DNA of 64,000 nt from Bacteroidia bacterium (GCA_025059535.1 JANXCX010000019.1:1-64000); one strand, 5' to 3'; shown: positions 33,649-45,634, numbered from the stretch's first letter. Translations and numbers: made by a program. Notes: generated by a model not told the origin, from the letters alone.

Positions 33649-35009
33649 AAGGTAGGATGGGCATTATAGGGTTATGGCTTCTTTGGGGCTGTCAGCCTCC
33701 CTCCCCTCCACCAGCGGAAAGAGCCGCCGACACCCTCGTAGTTACTCCCAAGACCTCTTTACCTCTTGCGCGGCCCCAACCCGATTCTTTTTGGACGGAT
33801 CTGGCTCGCCTCTTGGGTGGGCTACCGCCCCAAGACTCGGCAAAGTGGGCCGTGGTTCTCCGAGACACTAGCTGGCAGCTCTACGCCCGGCGCCTCCAAT
33901 ATCTATGGGAGCAACGGCAGAAATCCCTCTACGACTCCCTTGCCGTTTGGGCGGCGCGCGAGCTAGAACCCTACCACACCTGGAAAGGGCGGATATTCTA
34001 TCCCTTCAGCGGGGCCGATTGGCCTACGGTGTACACCGTCTATCCCCAAGGAAGCACCTATATCCTATTTGGTTTAGAACAGGAGGGTGATCCGCACTAT
34101 TTGCGTACCCTCCCACCTCGGGAAATTCCACCCCACCTCCAGGGGCCTTATGGCGCTCTAGCCGACCTTCTCCGCCTCACCTTCTTCAAAACCAAGGACA
34201 TGCAGACCCAACTGGCCCACGGAAAGCTACGTGGCCTACTGCCGGTGTTTTTAGCCCTTTTTGCGCGGACCGGCCATGCGATTTATAAAGTAGAGCACAT
34301 AATTCTCCGAGAAGGGGGGCAAATAGATACGCTGGCGGCCTCCCAGAAAAAGCCGCCGCAATCCTGTTGGGACAATCCTATCACGGGGCTTCGGTTTCAG
34401 GTAGGCCGTTCGCCAGAGGCACTCCAGGAAGTGATTTACTTCAGCCTCAATGCGGCCAATGCTGGCCTCAAAACTCAAACTGGAAGTTATGCATTTTTGA
34501 GCCGCTTGGCCCCGTGTGTAACCCTTATCAAGTCGGCCTCTTATCTACTCTTTAGTCCTGAATTCAGTGAGATGCGTCGGCTCATTCTTACGCAGAGCGT
34601 GGGCATCCTTCAAGAGGATACGGGCATACCATATCGGTTCTTTGACACTACGGCCTGGCGGATAGCCCTATACGGAAGCTACACCCAACCCATACCTCTC
34701 TTCCGTTCAAAGTACCAGCAAGATTTGTGGGAAGCTTATCGTCGCCTGCCCGTAAAGCCGCTGCCCTTCGGGATAGGGTATCACATTTATCCAGCGCAGA
34801 GTAATCTTTTGTGGGCCGTGCGACGTGACCCTATGGCGGCGCTTCCTCCACTCCCCGAGGATGTGCCGCCACCTCATAGGCGTATGCCTACTCAGCTAAG
34901 CCCATCTCTACTGCCAACTGATACTACGCCACGCTTACCCACCCCCCCTCCTGCCGCCGATAGCTTAGGAGGTGACTCTACCGCAGCTCCTTCCAGCGGT
35001 TCCGAATAA
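33645..35009 (+). CDS. Lipoprotein of unknown function
   Basis: 454 residues. N-terminal lipoprotein signal (MGIIGLWLLWGC, lipobox cysteine about residue 16), then a proline-rich spacer and a globular part that I do not recognise (SGADWPTVYTVYPQGSTYIL, YLRTLPPREIPPH, KSASYLLFSPEFS), and a Pro/Ser/Thr-rich tail. Probably anchored in the inner leaflet of the outer membrane. The longer frame to 33567 is rejected because the lipoprotein signal starts at 33645. The 3' end overlaps the convergent vWA gene by 32 bases. Confidence 0.75.
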   Translation: MKGRMGIIGLWLLWGCQPPSPPPAERAADTLVVTPKTSLPLARPQPDSFWTDLARLLGGLPPQDSAKWAVVLRDTSWQLYARRLQYLWEQRQKSLYDSLAVWAARELEPYHTWKGRIFYPFSGADWPTVYTVYPQGSTYILFGLEQEGDPHYLRTLPPREIPPHLQGPYGALADLLRLTFFKTKDMQTQLAHGKLRGLLPVFLALFARTGHAIYKVEHIILREGGQIDTLAASQKKPPQSCWDNPITGLRFQVGRSPEALQEVIYFSLNAANAGLKTQTGSYAFLSRLAPCVTLIKSASYLLFSPEFSEMRRLILTQSVGILQEDTGIPYRFFDTTAWRIALYGSYTQPIPLFRSKYQQDLWEAYRRLPVKPLPFGIGYHIYPAQSNLLWAVRRDPMAALPPLPEDVPPPHRRMPTQLSPSLLPTDTTPRLPTPPPAADSLGGDSTAAPSSGSE

Positions 35010-36081
35010 AATCCTGAAATATAAAAATCCCTATTTTCTGTGGATGCACGTAGTAGGCGCGTCCTTTGTTGATTTCAGTAAAGCGCTGCACAAATTGCTG
35101 AAGGTAGCTGTCCTTGGCTATCATGAAGGTAGTGATAGGGATGCGATGGCGGCGGGCCTTCTCCGCCATCTCTAGGGTCTTATTGACGATTTTGGGATCT
35201 AGACCGAAGCTATTGCGGTAAAAGCGATTGCCTTCCCGTATGCAGGTAGGTTTGCCGTCGGTGATGAGAAAAATTTGCTTGTTCTCTACCTTAGTGCGCA
35301 GAAGCACGCTGATAGCCAGTTCAATCGCTTCGCGCGTATTAGTGTGGTAGGGTCCTGCTTGGAGGAAAGGGAGTTTATCTAGCTCTACGCGCCACGCATA
35401 GTCGCCAAAGGCCCCCACGAAGAGGAGGTCGCGCGGGTAGCGCCGCCGAATCAGTTCCGCCAAGGCCATCGCTACCTTCTTAGCGGGCGTAATCCGATCC
35501 TCCCCATACAGGACCATGGAGTGCGAGGCATCTATGAGTACAAAGGTGGCCGTTCGGGTCTTTTGCTCCGTCTGGATAATCGCAATATCCTGCGGCTCTA
35601 AAGAGAAGTCTTCTATGCCATGGTGCAGGTAGGCGTTATTGAGGGTTTCCGTAAGGTGGAGATTTTCTAAGCGGTCGCCAAATTCGTAAGGGCGCGTCTC
35701 AAAGCTGAGATCATCGCCAGGGCCTGGCTTAGGCAGGGGGTGATCCCCCTGCGCGCCCGAACGAAGCGAGGAAAAAATCTCCTCCAAGCTGCGCTGACGA
35801 ATCTCCGCCTGCGCCTTTATGGAAGGGGTGAGGATGGTACCCTGCGCCGAGGGGCTGTCCGTTATGTAGCCTTTTTCCCGAAGGTCGCGCAGGAAGTCGC
35901 CCATCGTATAGGAAGAGTCCGTAAGCCCATGCCGCTTATCAAAGTAAGCCAGCCAGCGCAAAGCTTCATGCACATTACCGCCCGTCTTCATGAGAAGTTC
36001 TAAGAAGACCGAGAGGAGCCGATTGAAGTTCTTGGCCCGGCTATCGGGCGGCAACGGCGCATGAAAAAGAATGTACCGCAT
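34978..36081 (-). CDS. von Willebrand factor A domain protein
   Basis: 367 residues, apparently soluble. N-terminal helical region (1-150) and a vWA domain (about 175-365) with the metal-ion-dependent adhesion site DASHSM, the threonine in the TREAIELAI stretch, and IFLITDGKPT. Stand-alone vWA proteins of this type usually work with a MoxR-type AAA+ ATPase, which is absent nearby. Start at ATG 36081 (MRYILFHAP), 6 bases after TATTTTG, instead of the TTG at 36090. Confidence 0.82.
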   Translation of the reverse strand: MRYILFHAPLPPDSRAKNFNRLLSVFLELLMKTGGNVHEALRWLAYFDKRHGLTDSSYTMGDFLRDLREKGYITDSPSAQGTILTPSIKAQAEIRQRSLEEIFSSLRSGAQGDHPLPKPGPGDDLSFETRPYEFGDRLENLHLTETLNNAYLHHGIEDFSLEPQDIAIIQTEQKTRTATFVLIDASHSMVLYGEDRITPAKKVAMALAELIRRRYPRDLLFVGAFGDYAWRVELDKLPFLQAGPYHTNTREAIELAISVLLRTKVENKQIFLITDGKPTCIREGNRFYRNSFGLDPKIVNKTLEMAEKARRHRIPITTFMIAKDSYLQQFVQRFTEINKGRAYYVHPQKIGIFIFQDFIRNRWKELR

Positions 36082-36087
36082 AGAAAA

Positions 36088-36094
36088 CAAAATA
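36088..36094 (-). promoter_or_regulatory. Possible -7 box TATTTTG for the vWA gene
   Basis: Shortened TAnnTTG form ending 6 bases before ATG 36081; the identical heptamer precedes ctpA. Confidence 0.4.
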
Positions 36095-36125
36095 CAATTT
36101 TTTAGCTACAAGCGCAAGGAGGGAC

Positions 36126-36884
36126 TCAGCGCAGGTAAGGATCGGGGGTCAGATGTGCGCGTATAAATTCCCGTTGGAGCTGAGCGATGGCTGTGAGGGG
36201 GATTTTAGCTGGGCACTCTACAGCACAGGCGCCCGTATTACTACAGTGGCCGAAGCCTTCGGCGTCCATTTGCTGGACCATTCGGCGGACGCGCTGGCGT
36301 CGCTCGGGCTGCCCCTGTGGCAGAAGGGCTAAATGCGCCACTTTAGCCGCCGTGAAGAGCATAGCTGAGGCATTCTTACACGCCGCTACACAGGCACCGC
36401 AGCCGATGCAGGTGGCATAGTCAAAAGCACGGTCCGCCACCGGCTTAGGGATAGGGATGGCATTGGCATCGGGCGCACTACCTGCATTTACCGAGATATA
36501 CCCACCTTTCTGAATGATGCGGTCCAGAGCTGAGCGATCTACCACTAAATCTTTTATAACCGGGAAGGGCTTAGCGCGAAAGGGTTCTACCGTGATAGTG
36601 GAGCCATCTTCAAAATGGCGCATGTAAAGGCGACAGGTGGTGATATTAGGGAGGGGACCATGCGCACGGCCATTAATGAAAAGGCCGCATGAACCGCAGA
36701 TGCCCTCACGACAGTCATGGTCAAACGCCACGGGGTCTTTCCCCTCTTTGATTAGGCGCTCATTGAGCACATCCAGCATTTCCAGGAAGGAAGCATCTGG
36801 GGAAATGCCATCCACTTCATAGGTTTCAAAGTGTCCAGGGGCCTGGGCATTCTTTTGCCGCCAAATTCGCAGGGTAAAGCGCAT
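36126..36884 (-). CDS. sdhB: Succinate dehydrogenase/fumarate reductase iron-sulfur subunit
   Basis: Carries electrons from the flavoprotein to quinone in the membrane complex. 252 residues with ligands for all three clusters: [2Fe-2S] in [10 protein letters not shown] (with a later cysteine in ITTC), [4Fe-4S] in [11 protein letters not shown], and the [3Fe-4S] set in [15 protein letters not shown]. Third gene of sdhCAB, 9 bases after sdhA. Confidence 0.95.
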   Translation of the reverse strand: MRFTLRIWRQKNAQAPGHFETYEVDGISPDASFLEMLDVLNERLIKEGKDPVAFDHDCREGICGSCGLFINGRAHGPLPNITTCRLYMRHFEDGSTITVEPFRAKPFPVIKDLVVDRSALDRIIQKGGYISVNAGSAPDANAIPIPKPVADRAFDYATCIGCGACVAACKNASAMLFTAAKVAHLALLPQGQPERRQRVRRMVQQMDAEGFGHCSNTGACAVECPAKIPLTAIAQLQREFIRAHLTPDPYLR

Positions 36885-36893
36885 AGGCTGAGC

Positions 36894-38873
36894 TTATTTG
36901 TAGCTTCGGATAGTAGGTTTTACAAATTCAAAGGTGAGGGGTTCTTTGTGAAGGGCGGGCGGCTCATTTTCCCCGCGCCATTCCCATGCGGCGACGTAGG
37001 CGTAGTCCTTATCGTTGCGCAGGGGCTCGCCTTCCTCAGTCTGGTACTCCTCCCGCAGGTGGCAGCCACAGGACTCTTCCCGATGGTAGGCGTCTATTAT
37101 CATAAGTTCGCCCAGTTCCAAGAAGTCGGCTACCCGTAGAGCCTTTTCTAAGACCTGATTGAATTCGGCGCCCGTCCCAGGTACCTTTACCTCTTTCCAG
37201 AAGCGCTCACGCAGGACTCGTATTTGCTCATAGGCCTGCCGTAGGCCGGAGGCGTTGCGCGCTAGACCGCAGTAGTCCCACAGTATTTTACCCAGATTGC
37301 GGTGAAATTCATCTACGGTGTACTTACCTTGGATATCCAGAAGTTTCGTGATACGGGCCCGGGTCTCTTTCTCCGCTTGGGCGAAGGCGGAGGTGTCCGT
37401 AGACAGCTTGACAAAGAGCTGCGTAGCTAAGTAATCCCCAATTGTATAGGGCAAGATAAAGTAGCCATCAGCTAAGCCTTGCATGAGCGCACTGGCGCCC
37501 AGCCGATTGGCCCCATGATCGGAGAAATTCGCCTCACCGATGGCATACAGCCCCTCTATATTCGTCATGAGGTTATAATCCACCCATAAACCGCCCATGG
37601 TGTAGTGGACCGCCGGATAGATGCGCATGGGCGTTTCCCAGGGACTTTCACCGGTGATTTCTTCATACATCTCAAAGAGATTGCCGTAACGCTGGTAGAT
37701 TACCTCACGGCCTAGGCGGCGGATAGCGTCGGAGAAGTCCAGATAAACGGCCCGGCCAGTAGGGCCTACGCCATACCCCATGTCGCAGACTTTTTTAGCC
37801 GCTCGGGAGGCGATGTCGCGCGGCACGAGGTTGCCGTAAGAGGGATACCACTCCTCTAAGTAGTACCAGCGTTCGGACTCGGGGATATCATTGGGGTGGC
37901 GCTTATCGCCTGGCGTGCGCGGCACCCAGACGCGCCCATCGTTACGCAGGCTTTCGCTCATAAGGGTGAGCTTGGACTGATACTCGCCTGATTGGGGAAT
38001 GCAGGTAGGGTGGATTTGGACGAAGCTGGGATTACCAAAGTAAGCGCCGCGCTTATAGGCCCGCCAGATAGCCGTAGCATTAGACATTTTGGCGTTAGTG
38101 GAGAGGTAGTAGGCGTTACCATAGCCCCCCGTGGCTAAGACGACGGCATGAGCGGCTACGCGATGGAGCTCGCCTGTAATCAGATTGCGTACAATAATGC
38201 CCCGAGCCCGTCCATCTTCTACGACTATATCCAGCACCTCGTGATTGTAGAAGACTTGGGCATTGCCTAGCTCTACTTGCCTTTGTAAGGCGGCGTAAGC
38301 CCCTAAGAGGAGCTGCTGACCCGTCTGGCCACGCGCATAGAAGGTACGCATGAGCTGCGCCCCCCCAAACGAGCGCGTATCCAGATAGCCACCGTATTCA
38401 CGCGCAAAAGGCACGCCCTGGGCCACACAGTGGTCTATAATCTGGACGCTAACCTCCGCAAGCCGATAGACGTTGGACTCACGTGCCCGAAAGTCGCCGC
38501 CCTTAATGGTATCATAAAAGAGGCGCCAGATGCTATCGCCATCGTTACGGTAGTTTTTAGCGGCATTGATACCGCCCTGGGCGGCGATGCTATGGGCCCG
38601 ACGCGGGGAATTGTGATACACAAATACCTTCACGCGATAGCCAAGCTCGCCTAAGGTAGCCGCGGCAGAAGCCCCGGCCAGCCCAGCCCCTACTACGACT
38701 ATCTCCAGCTTTCGCTTATTATGCGGCGCTACTAGACGCAGGCTATCTTTATGACGCGTCCAGCGCTTCTCCAAATCACCCGATGGACAGCGGTTATTTA
38801 GGATGGGCTCACCTTCCCGCCAGCTTAGGTCCGCCGTCCGAACAGGTGCTGGTATGGTCAGCGTCTCCGCCAT
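36894..38873 (-). CDS. sdhA: Succinate dehydrogenase/fumarate reductase flavoprotein subunit
   Basis: Holds covalent FAD and oxidises succinate (or reduces fumarate). 659 residues: FAD-binding [20 protein letters not shown], the flavin-attachment His in [17 protein letters not shown], the active-site segment [20 protein letters not shown], and a capping domain and C-terminal arm ([13 protein letters not shown]). Its size and the single cytochrome subunit suit the type B (Bacteroidota/Wolinella-like) enzyme, which can work with menaquinone. Confidence 0.96.
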   Translation of the reverse strand: MAETLTIPAPVRTADLSWREGEPILNNRCPSGDLEKRWTRHKDSLRLVAPHNKRKLEIVVVGAGLAGASAAATLGELGYRVKVFVYHNSPRRAHSIAAQGGINAAKNYRNDGDSIWRLFYDTIKGGDFRARESNVYRLAEVSVQIIDHCVAQGVPFAREYGGYLDTRSFGGAQLMRTFYARGQTGQQLLLGAYAALQRQVELGNAQVFYNHEVLDIVVEDGRARGIIVRNLITGELHRVAAHAVVLATGGYGNAYYLSTNAKMSNATAIWRAYKRGAYFGNPSFVQIHPTCIPQSGEYQSKLTLMSESLRNDGRVWVPRTPGDKRHPNDIPESERWYYLEEWYPSYGNLVPRDIASRAAKKVCDMGYGVGPTGRAVYLDFSDAIRRLGREVIYQRYGNLFEMYEEITGESPWETPMRIYPAVHYTMGGLWVDYNLMTNIEGLYAIGEANFSDHGANRLGASALMQGLADGYFILPYTIGDYLATQLFVKLSTDTSAFAQAEKETRARITKLLDIQGKYTVDEFHRNLGKILWDYCGLARNASGLRQAYEQIRVLRERFWKEVKVPGTGAEFNQVLEKALRVADFLELGELMIIDAYHREESCGCHLREEYQTEEGEPLRNDKDYAYVAAWEWRGENEPPALHKEPLTFEFVKPTIRSYK

Positions 38874-38885
38874 AGGTAGGCCAAT

Positions 38886-39557
38886 TTATAGAGTACGCAA
38901 CAGAAAGTAAAGCGGGATGATTGCAAAACCAAGGGGAATGACAAAGGCAAAGGCTGCGCCCGCCCACCGAACCGCCCGTTCAATCCGCCTATTTAGAATA
39001 AGCCCTAAAGTCTGAAAGCTACTGTAAAAGCCATGCGCTAAATGAAAGGCCAGAAACACCATGCTCAGCACATAAAAGGCGCTATAGTAGGGATTTTCAA
39101 AAGCCGCTACGCAGAGCTCGTACATGGTATAAGGCGAGCCCAAAAGCCTATGCTCCACAAAGAAATGCCGCAAATGCACTATGAGAAAAACCAGCACTAC
39201 AATGGCGCTAAGGCGCATCGTACGGGAGAAAATATTCGTATTGGCCTCGGCGCGATTGAGGCTATAGCGGATAGGCCGAGCCGCCCGTTCCCGAAAGATA
39301 AAGTAGAGCCCTTGGTAAATATGCAGGACAAAGCCTAAGAAGAGGAGAATTTCCAGTACGCGAATGAGGGGGTTAGTGCTCATAAATTCGGCGTAGGCGT
39401 TGAAGGCTGCGCCGCCATCGCTGCGCAGCAGGAGCAGATTGCCCGCCAGATGTACCACTAAAAAGCTCATTAGGAAGATGCCCGTAGCTGCCATGACGAC
39501 CTTGCGTCCTACGGACGTGTGCAGCCAGCTCGTGGCCGAAGGAGATACCGCTTCCAT
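38886..39557 (-). CDS. sdhC: Succinate dehydrogenase cytochrome b subunit (type B)
   Basis: 223 residues, five membrane helices, with histidines placed for two b hemes (VVHLAGN, VLHIYQGLY, VHLRHFF, HLAHGFYSSFQTLGL). A single large subunit of this kind defines class B succinate:quinone reductases. I use ATG 39557 (MEAVSPSATSW); the frame could start at the TTG at 39563. It leads sdhCAB; sdhA follows 12 bases later. Confidence 0.93.
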   Translation of the reverse strand: MEAVSPSATSWLHTSVGRKVVMAATGIFLMSFLVVHLAGNLLLLRSDGGAAFNAYAEFMSTNPLIRVLEILLFLGFVLHIYQGLYFIFRERAARPIRYSLNRAEANTNIFSRTMRLSAIVVLVFLIVHLRHFFVEHRLLGSPYTMYELCVAAFENPYYSAFYVLSMVFLAFHLAHGFYSSFQTLGLILNRRIERAVRWAGAAFAFVIPLGFAIIPLYFLLRTL

Positions 39558-39573
39558 ACCCAAATAAGTTGTA

Positions 39574-39581
39574 CAAAAATA
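39574..39581 (-). promoter_or_regulatory. -7 box TATTTTTG for sdhCAB
   Basis: Perfect TAnnTTTG, 16 bases before ATG 39557. It also follows the rsmE hairpin and could double as that hairpin's U-rich tail. Confidence 0.5.
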
Positions 39582-39582
39582 G

Positions 39583-39598
39583 GGGAATTAGTATTCCC
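39583..39598 (-). terminator. Short hairpin overlapping the rsmE stop codon
   Basis: Minus strand GGGAAT/ATTCCC (6 bp, 4-base loop) followed by CTATTTTTG. The rsmE TAA (39590-39588) lies in the loop and stem. Weak intrinsic terminator candidate. Confidence 0.4.
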
Positions 39599-40289
39599 AA
39601 ATGGTTTTGAGGTGGCTCAGGAAGGCAAGGGCGGCGGTTTCGGCGCGCAGCCGTAAGCGGCCCAGGCTAACTCCTTGCACCTTCTTTTGGCGTAGGTAAG
39701 CTAGCTCGTCGGCGGTGAAGTCGCCTTCGGGGCCTACTACCCATAAGGTAGGTTGAGGCGTAGGGGCCAGCATCGTGCGCAGGGTAGAGGTGGCGCCAAT
39801 TTCGCCCATAAGCCGTTGCGAGTAGCTTTCCCAAGGCACAGACTCCCAGTTTTCCGAAACCTCTATCTGCGGGAGCCAGCTGCGTAGGTTTTGGGTCAGA
39901 GCGGCTATGGCTACGCGCACAAGGCGCGCTTTATTGACCCCTCGGCGGAGGCTGCGCGCCATAGGAAGGAAGTAAAGCGCCGTAGCCCCCAACTCCACGG
40001 CTTTTTCTACTAGCCATTCCATGCGCATCGGCTGCTTAAGCACGGCAGCTACTAAAGCTATGGGGGCCGGTGGTTCGCCGGGACGCTCCAGTACTTCTTC
40101 TACCTCACACTCGGCTTCCGCGGGGCGGATGGCCGTAACCAGGGCTTGCCCTATAAGACCTTTGCCATTAGTGATCCAGAGCCTTTCCCCTACCCTATGG
40201 CGCTGCACGCGAATCGCCTGATGATAGGCTGTCCCCCTTAGATACACTTTTCCTGTCCCAAAAAAGTCCGGGAGGTACAGCCCATGCAC
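39588..40289 (-). CDS. rsmE: 16S rRNA (uracil1498-N3)-methyltransferase
   Basis: Methylates U1498 of 16S rRNA. 233 residues: small N-terminal PUA-like domain (HGLYLPDFF, AIRVQRHRVGERLWITNG) and a SPOUT fold with VAAVLKQPMRMEWLVEKAVELGA, WVVGPEGDFTADELAYL and the knot segment LGRLRLRAETAALAFL. GTG start 40289 gives the normal RsmE N terminus and lies just 5 bases after the 3' end of tRNA-Pro, with no promoter between, so it is very probably co-transcribed with the two tRNAs and released by tRNA processing. Confidence 0.94.
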   Translation of the reverse strand: MHGLYLPDFFGTGKVYLRGTAYHQAIRVQRHRVGERLWITNGKGLIGQALVTAIRPAEAECEVEEVLERPGEPPAPIALVAAVLKQPMRMEWLVEKAVELGATALYFLPMARSLRRGVNKARLVRVAIAALTQNLRSWLPQIEVSENWESVPWESYSQRLMGEIGATSTLRTMLAPTPQPTLWVVGPEGDFTADELAYLRQKKVQGVSLGRLRLRAETAALAFLSHLKTIWEY

Positions 40290-40294
40290 GGCTG

Positions 40295-40367
40295 TCGGGG
40301 CGACTGGACTCGAACCAGCGACCTCAGCGTCCCGAACGCTGCGCGCTACCAGCTGCGCTACGCCCCG
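40295..40367 (-). tRNA. tRNA-Pro (CGG)
   Basis: 73 nt; acceptor CGGGGCG/CGCCCCG, D-stem GCGC/GCGC, anticodon loop TTCGGGA (anticodon CGG), T-arm with TTCGAGT, discriminator A. CCA is not encoded. Starts 2 bases after tRNA-Met and ends 5 bases before the rsmE start. Confidence 0.95.
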
Positions 40368-40369
40368 CG

Positions 40370-40443
40370 TGGCGAGAGCGGGACTCGAACCCGCGACCTC
40401 AGGGTTATGAATCCTGCGCTCTGACCAGCTGAGCTATCTCGCC
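40370..40443 (-). tRNA. tRNA-Met (CAT), elongator type
   Basis: 74 nt; acceptor GGCGAGA/TCTCGCC is fully paired from position 1, unlike an initiator. Anticodon loop TTCATAA (CAT). The last anticodon-stem pair (31-39) is A-C, not a Watson-Crick pair. CCA not encoded. A tRNA-Ile2 read by lysidine cannot be excluded from sequence alone. Confidence 0.9.
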
Positions 40444-40449
40444 TTTAGG

Positions 40450-40457
40450 CAAAAATA
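40450..40457 (-). promoter_or_regulatory. -7 box TATTTTTG for the tRNA-Met/tRNA-Pro/rsmE unit
   Basis: Perfect TAnnTTTG ending 6 bases before the tRNA-Met 5' end. Confidence 0.7.
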
Positions 40458-40460
40458 CGA

Positions 40461-40976
40461 CTAAAGCACCTTCTGGCTAACGACGCTCGTAGGGTCAGCC
40501 GCCAGCGTACGCCGAATCGCATCCAAAAGCCCATTTACAAAACCCGGACTGCGCGGCGTGCCATAAGCCTTTGCAATCTCTATCCACTCATTCAGTGTCA
40601 CACGCAGGGGAATGTCCGGAAAATGCGTAAGCTCGTAGGTCCCACAGAGCAGAATGCATTTATCCACTAAGAAAAGCCGGTCCCAGGTCCAGCCCCGTAG
40701 GTGGTCCTCAATAAGCTGACGTAACTTAGGCAGCTCGCGCGTTACACCAAAGAAAAGCTCTTTGAGAAAGGTAGCATTATGCGGGGCCTCTACCTGAGCG
40801 GCCGCATACATTTCCTCTAAAAGGTGGGCAAATACCTCTTCCGGCGGGGACTCACTCACCAAATAGGCGTAAATAGCCTGCATTACGCGTGCGCGGATGC
40901 GATGCCGCGGCACAATCAGAGGAGCTCCCCCTTCGCCCATGGGGGTTTCGCCTTCTACAGCTCGGAATTCAGACAT
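40461..40976 (-). CDS. nusB: Transcription antitermination factor NusB
   Basis: Binds boxA RNA with S10 in rRNA antitermination. 171 residues: all-helical NusB fold with RIRARVMQAIYAYLVSESP, WDRLFLVDKCILLCGTYEL and the C-terminal RVTLNEWIEIAKAYGTPRSPGFVNGLLDAI signature. The first about 25 residues are variable, so the start could be a later Met. Overlaps the leucine dehydrogenase 3' end by 22 bases, and the tRNA-Met promoter comes right after its stop. Confidence 0.92.
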   Translation of the reverse strand: MSEFRAVEGETPMGEGGAPLIVPRHRIRARVMQAIYAYLVSESPPEEVFAHLLEEMYAAAQVEAPHNATFLKELFFGVTRELPKLRQLIEDHLRGWTWDRLFLVDKCILLCGTYELTHFPDIPLRVTLNEWIEIAKAYGTPRSPGFVNGLLDAIRRTLAADPTSVVSQKVL

Positions 40977-42075
40977 AGGCTAGAAGTAGAAGAAAATTTA
41001 CAAGGAAATCCTGAAACAGGTCGCGTACGCAGGGCCGCCATGGTCTGAATGCGCTCTTCCGCTAGCTGCATGGCCGCCTGGTGGGGCGTTAGGCCCCGCT
41101 GCTCCGCCACCGCAAAAACTTTTAGCGTAGCCTCGTAGATGTAGGCCGTACGGGCCAAAGCCCGCTTGCGGCTATACCCCTCCAGCTCCGTATAGACATT
41201 AATAAGACCGCCCGCATTGATAAGAAAATCCGGCGCATACAAAATCCCCTTCTGGACCAGAAGAAGGCTGTCGCGCTCCTCCTCTTCCAGCTGATTATTA
41301 GCCGAGCCGGCTATTACGGCGCACTGGAGGGCTGAAATAGTGTGCGGATTTAGGATACCCCCGCGCGCACAAGGGGAAAAAATATCCACGGGAATGGCAT
41401 ACCAATTTTCAGGGGAAACTGGTTGTACGCCGAATTTGCGTTGCGCTTCTTCCAGTTGGCGGGCGGAGAGGTCGGTCGCATATAGCACAGCCCCTTCCTT
41501 ATGCAGCAGCTCCACTAAGGCCCAGCCTACCTTGCCTAAGCCTTGGACAAGTATTTTGAGGCCTTGGAGGGACTCCGTGCCGGTGAGCTTTTTCCAGGAG
41601 GCCTTCATGGCTAGGTACACGCCGTAAGCGGTTACGGGTGAGGGATCGCCGCTGCCGCCCATCTCCTCGGGCAACCCCGTAACATAAGGGGTCTCCATAC
41701 GCACGTACTCCATGTCCTTTACGGAGACGCCCATGTCTTCGGCCGTGATGTATAGCCCATTGAGGCTATTTACGAATTGGCCAAAGCGCCGCAGAAGGGC
41801 TTCAGACTTAGTCCGTAGAGGATCTCCGATAATTACGGCTTTTCCTCCGCCCAGATTGAGGCCGCTGATGGCGGCTTTGTAGGTCATTCCGCGCGCCAGC
41901 CGTAGGACATCCTCTAAGGCTTCGGCTTCCGAGGCATAGGGCCAAAAACGCACCCCTCCTAAGGCAGGGCCTAGCGTAGTATCGTGAATAGCAATAATAG
42001 AACGCAACCCAACGGCTGCATCATGGCAAAAAACCACCTGCTGATGCCCCAGCGCGGCAATCCGCTCAAAGCAAT

Positions 42076-42079
<4 letters not shown>
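40955..42079 (-). CDS. Leucine dehydrogenase-type Glu/Leu/Phe/Val dehydrogenase
   Basis: NAD-dependent oxidative deamination of a branched-chain amino acid. 374 residues: catalytic domain with [28 protein letters not shown] (catalytic Lys) and [12 protein letters not shown], then a Rossmann domain with [15 protein letters not shown] and [11 protein letters not shown]. It is closer in length and motifs to leucine dehydrogenase than to hexameric glutamate dehydrogenase. The last residues ([12 protein letters not shown]) read over the nusB start. ATG 42079 overlaps the ndk stop by 4 bases. Confidence 0.9.
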
Positions 42080-44128
<2,049 letters not shown>

Positions 44129-44132
<4 letters not shown>

Positions 44133-45634
44133 AGGTGGCTATTGGATGGCTCTGGGCCCTCTGGCGCCAACGGGCATATGAGCGCTTCGTAGGCCAAGAG
44201 ATCGCTCACCAGCGAGCCGTTCTCGGTTACCTCCTGCGGCGCGGAAGTAAAACAGCCTTTGGGCGCGCCCACCACCTAAACGAGGTCCATAATTACGAGG
44301 AGTTTCGGCAGGCCGTACCTCTCTACACATACGAGCAGCTTTGGGAAAAGTACCTGGTTCGCAGCTGGGCGGGGGAGCCCGATGTTACCTGGCCAGGCGT
44401 GCCGCGCTACTTTGCCAAAACCTCTGGTACTACGGCTGGCGCCAAGTACCTTCCCCTCACCGCCGAAAGCATACCCCATCATATTCGCGGGGCCAGAGAT
44501 GTACTCCTTTTATACTTAGCTCGGCGTAAGGATAGTCGCTTTGTTACGCGCAAGTGGCTTTTCCTTTCAGGCAGTCCTGCCTTAGAGCAGAATCCGGCGG
44601 GAATTCGGTATGGGCGCCTCTCGGGTATCGTCCATCACTGGGTGCCAGGCTACCTTCTGCGGAACCGCTTACCCAGCTGGTCCGTCAATTGCCTGGAAGA
44701 CTGGCCGAAAAAGGTAGAGGCGGTCTTGCAGGAAGCCCGTCGCCAGGACCTAGGCCTACTTTCCGGGATTCCGCCTTGGATTGAGCAGATGCTTCAGCGG
44801 GCTGAGCAGCTTTTCGGCCAGCCGGTCAAAGCCCTATGGCCCAACCTCCAGGTATATGTGCATGGGGGGGTGGACTTTCGCCTCTACGAGAAGCGACTTC
44901 AGGACCTTATGCCTGGGGTGGATTTTTTAGAGACCTTCCCAGCTTCCGAAGGCTTTTTCGCCTTTCAGGATACTCCCGACCGCGAGGAGGGGCTCAGGCT
45001 CCTCACCGATAATGGGATATTCTACGAGTTTGTGCCGCTGGAAAAGGCCCTTCTACCCAATCCCCCCCGTCTCCCGCTGTGGGAAGTAGAAGTGGGGAAG
45101 TCCTACGCCATGATTATCTCTACCAACGCGGGCCTGTGGGCCTATGACTTAGGCGATGTGGTGCGCTTCACTTCCCTTCGGCCCTACCGCGTGCAGGTAG
45201 TAGGGCGCGTGAAGAATCACCTCAGCGCCTTTGGAGAACATGTGATTGAAGCGGAGGTGGAGGCGGCGCTGCAGGCGGCCCTCCAAGCCACAGGCGCCGC
45301 CGTACAAGAATATACCGTAGGCCCTTACTTAGGGCCTGGACAGCCCTGCCACGAGTGGCTTTTAGAAGTGCAAACGCCACCAAAGGATTGGGGGGCCTTC
45401 ATAGAGATACTAGACCGCACGCTGCGCCAGCTCAACCCCTACTACGAGGACCTACGCCGGGGGGAAATCTTAGGCGCGCCGCGCGTGTATGTCCTCCCAA
45501 TTGGCGCCGGCTATAGCTGGATGGAAAAAGAGGGCCGCTTAGGTGGGCAAAATAAGTTTCCCCATTTGCGCAGCGACCGTCGGCTTTTAGAGGCCCTTCT
45601 CCCCCAAGCTACGCCCATCCATGCGGCAACCTGA
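44129..45634 (+). CDS. GH3-family acyl-acid-amido synthetase-like protein
   Basis: 501 residues resembling the GH3 branch of adenylate-forming enzymes: ATP-binding YFAKTSGTTAGAKYLPLT, FLETFPASEGFFAFQD, LWAYDLGDVVRFTS and GRVKNHLSAFGEHVIEAEVEAAL. Plant GH3 enzymes attach amino acids to carboxylic acids such as auxin; bacterial homologues, including those in Bacteroidota, have no settled substrate. Starts by ATGA overlap with the FtsB-like gene and ends in TGATG with the Plug gene, so it is part of the eno unit. Confidence 0.88.

Noticed and set aside
40283-40285. ATG at 40285 as rsmE start
   Set aside because: Out of frame with rsmE; GTG 40289 gives the family N terminus.
40370-40443. Initiator tRNA-fMet
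   Set aside because: The first acceptor pair is G-C and there are no three consecutive G-C pairs at the base of the anticodon stem, so it is an elongator-type CAT tRNA.
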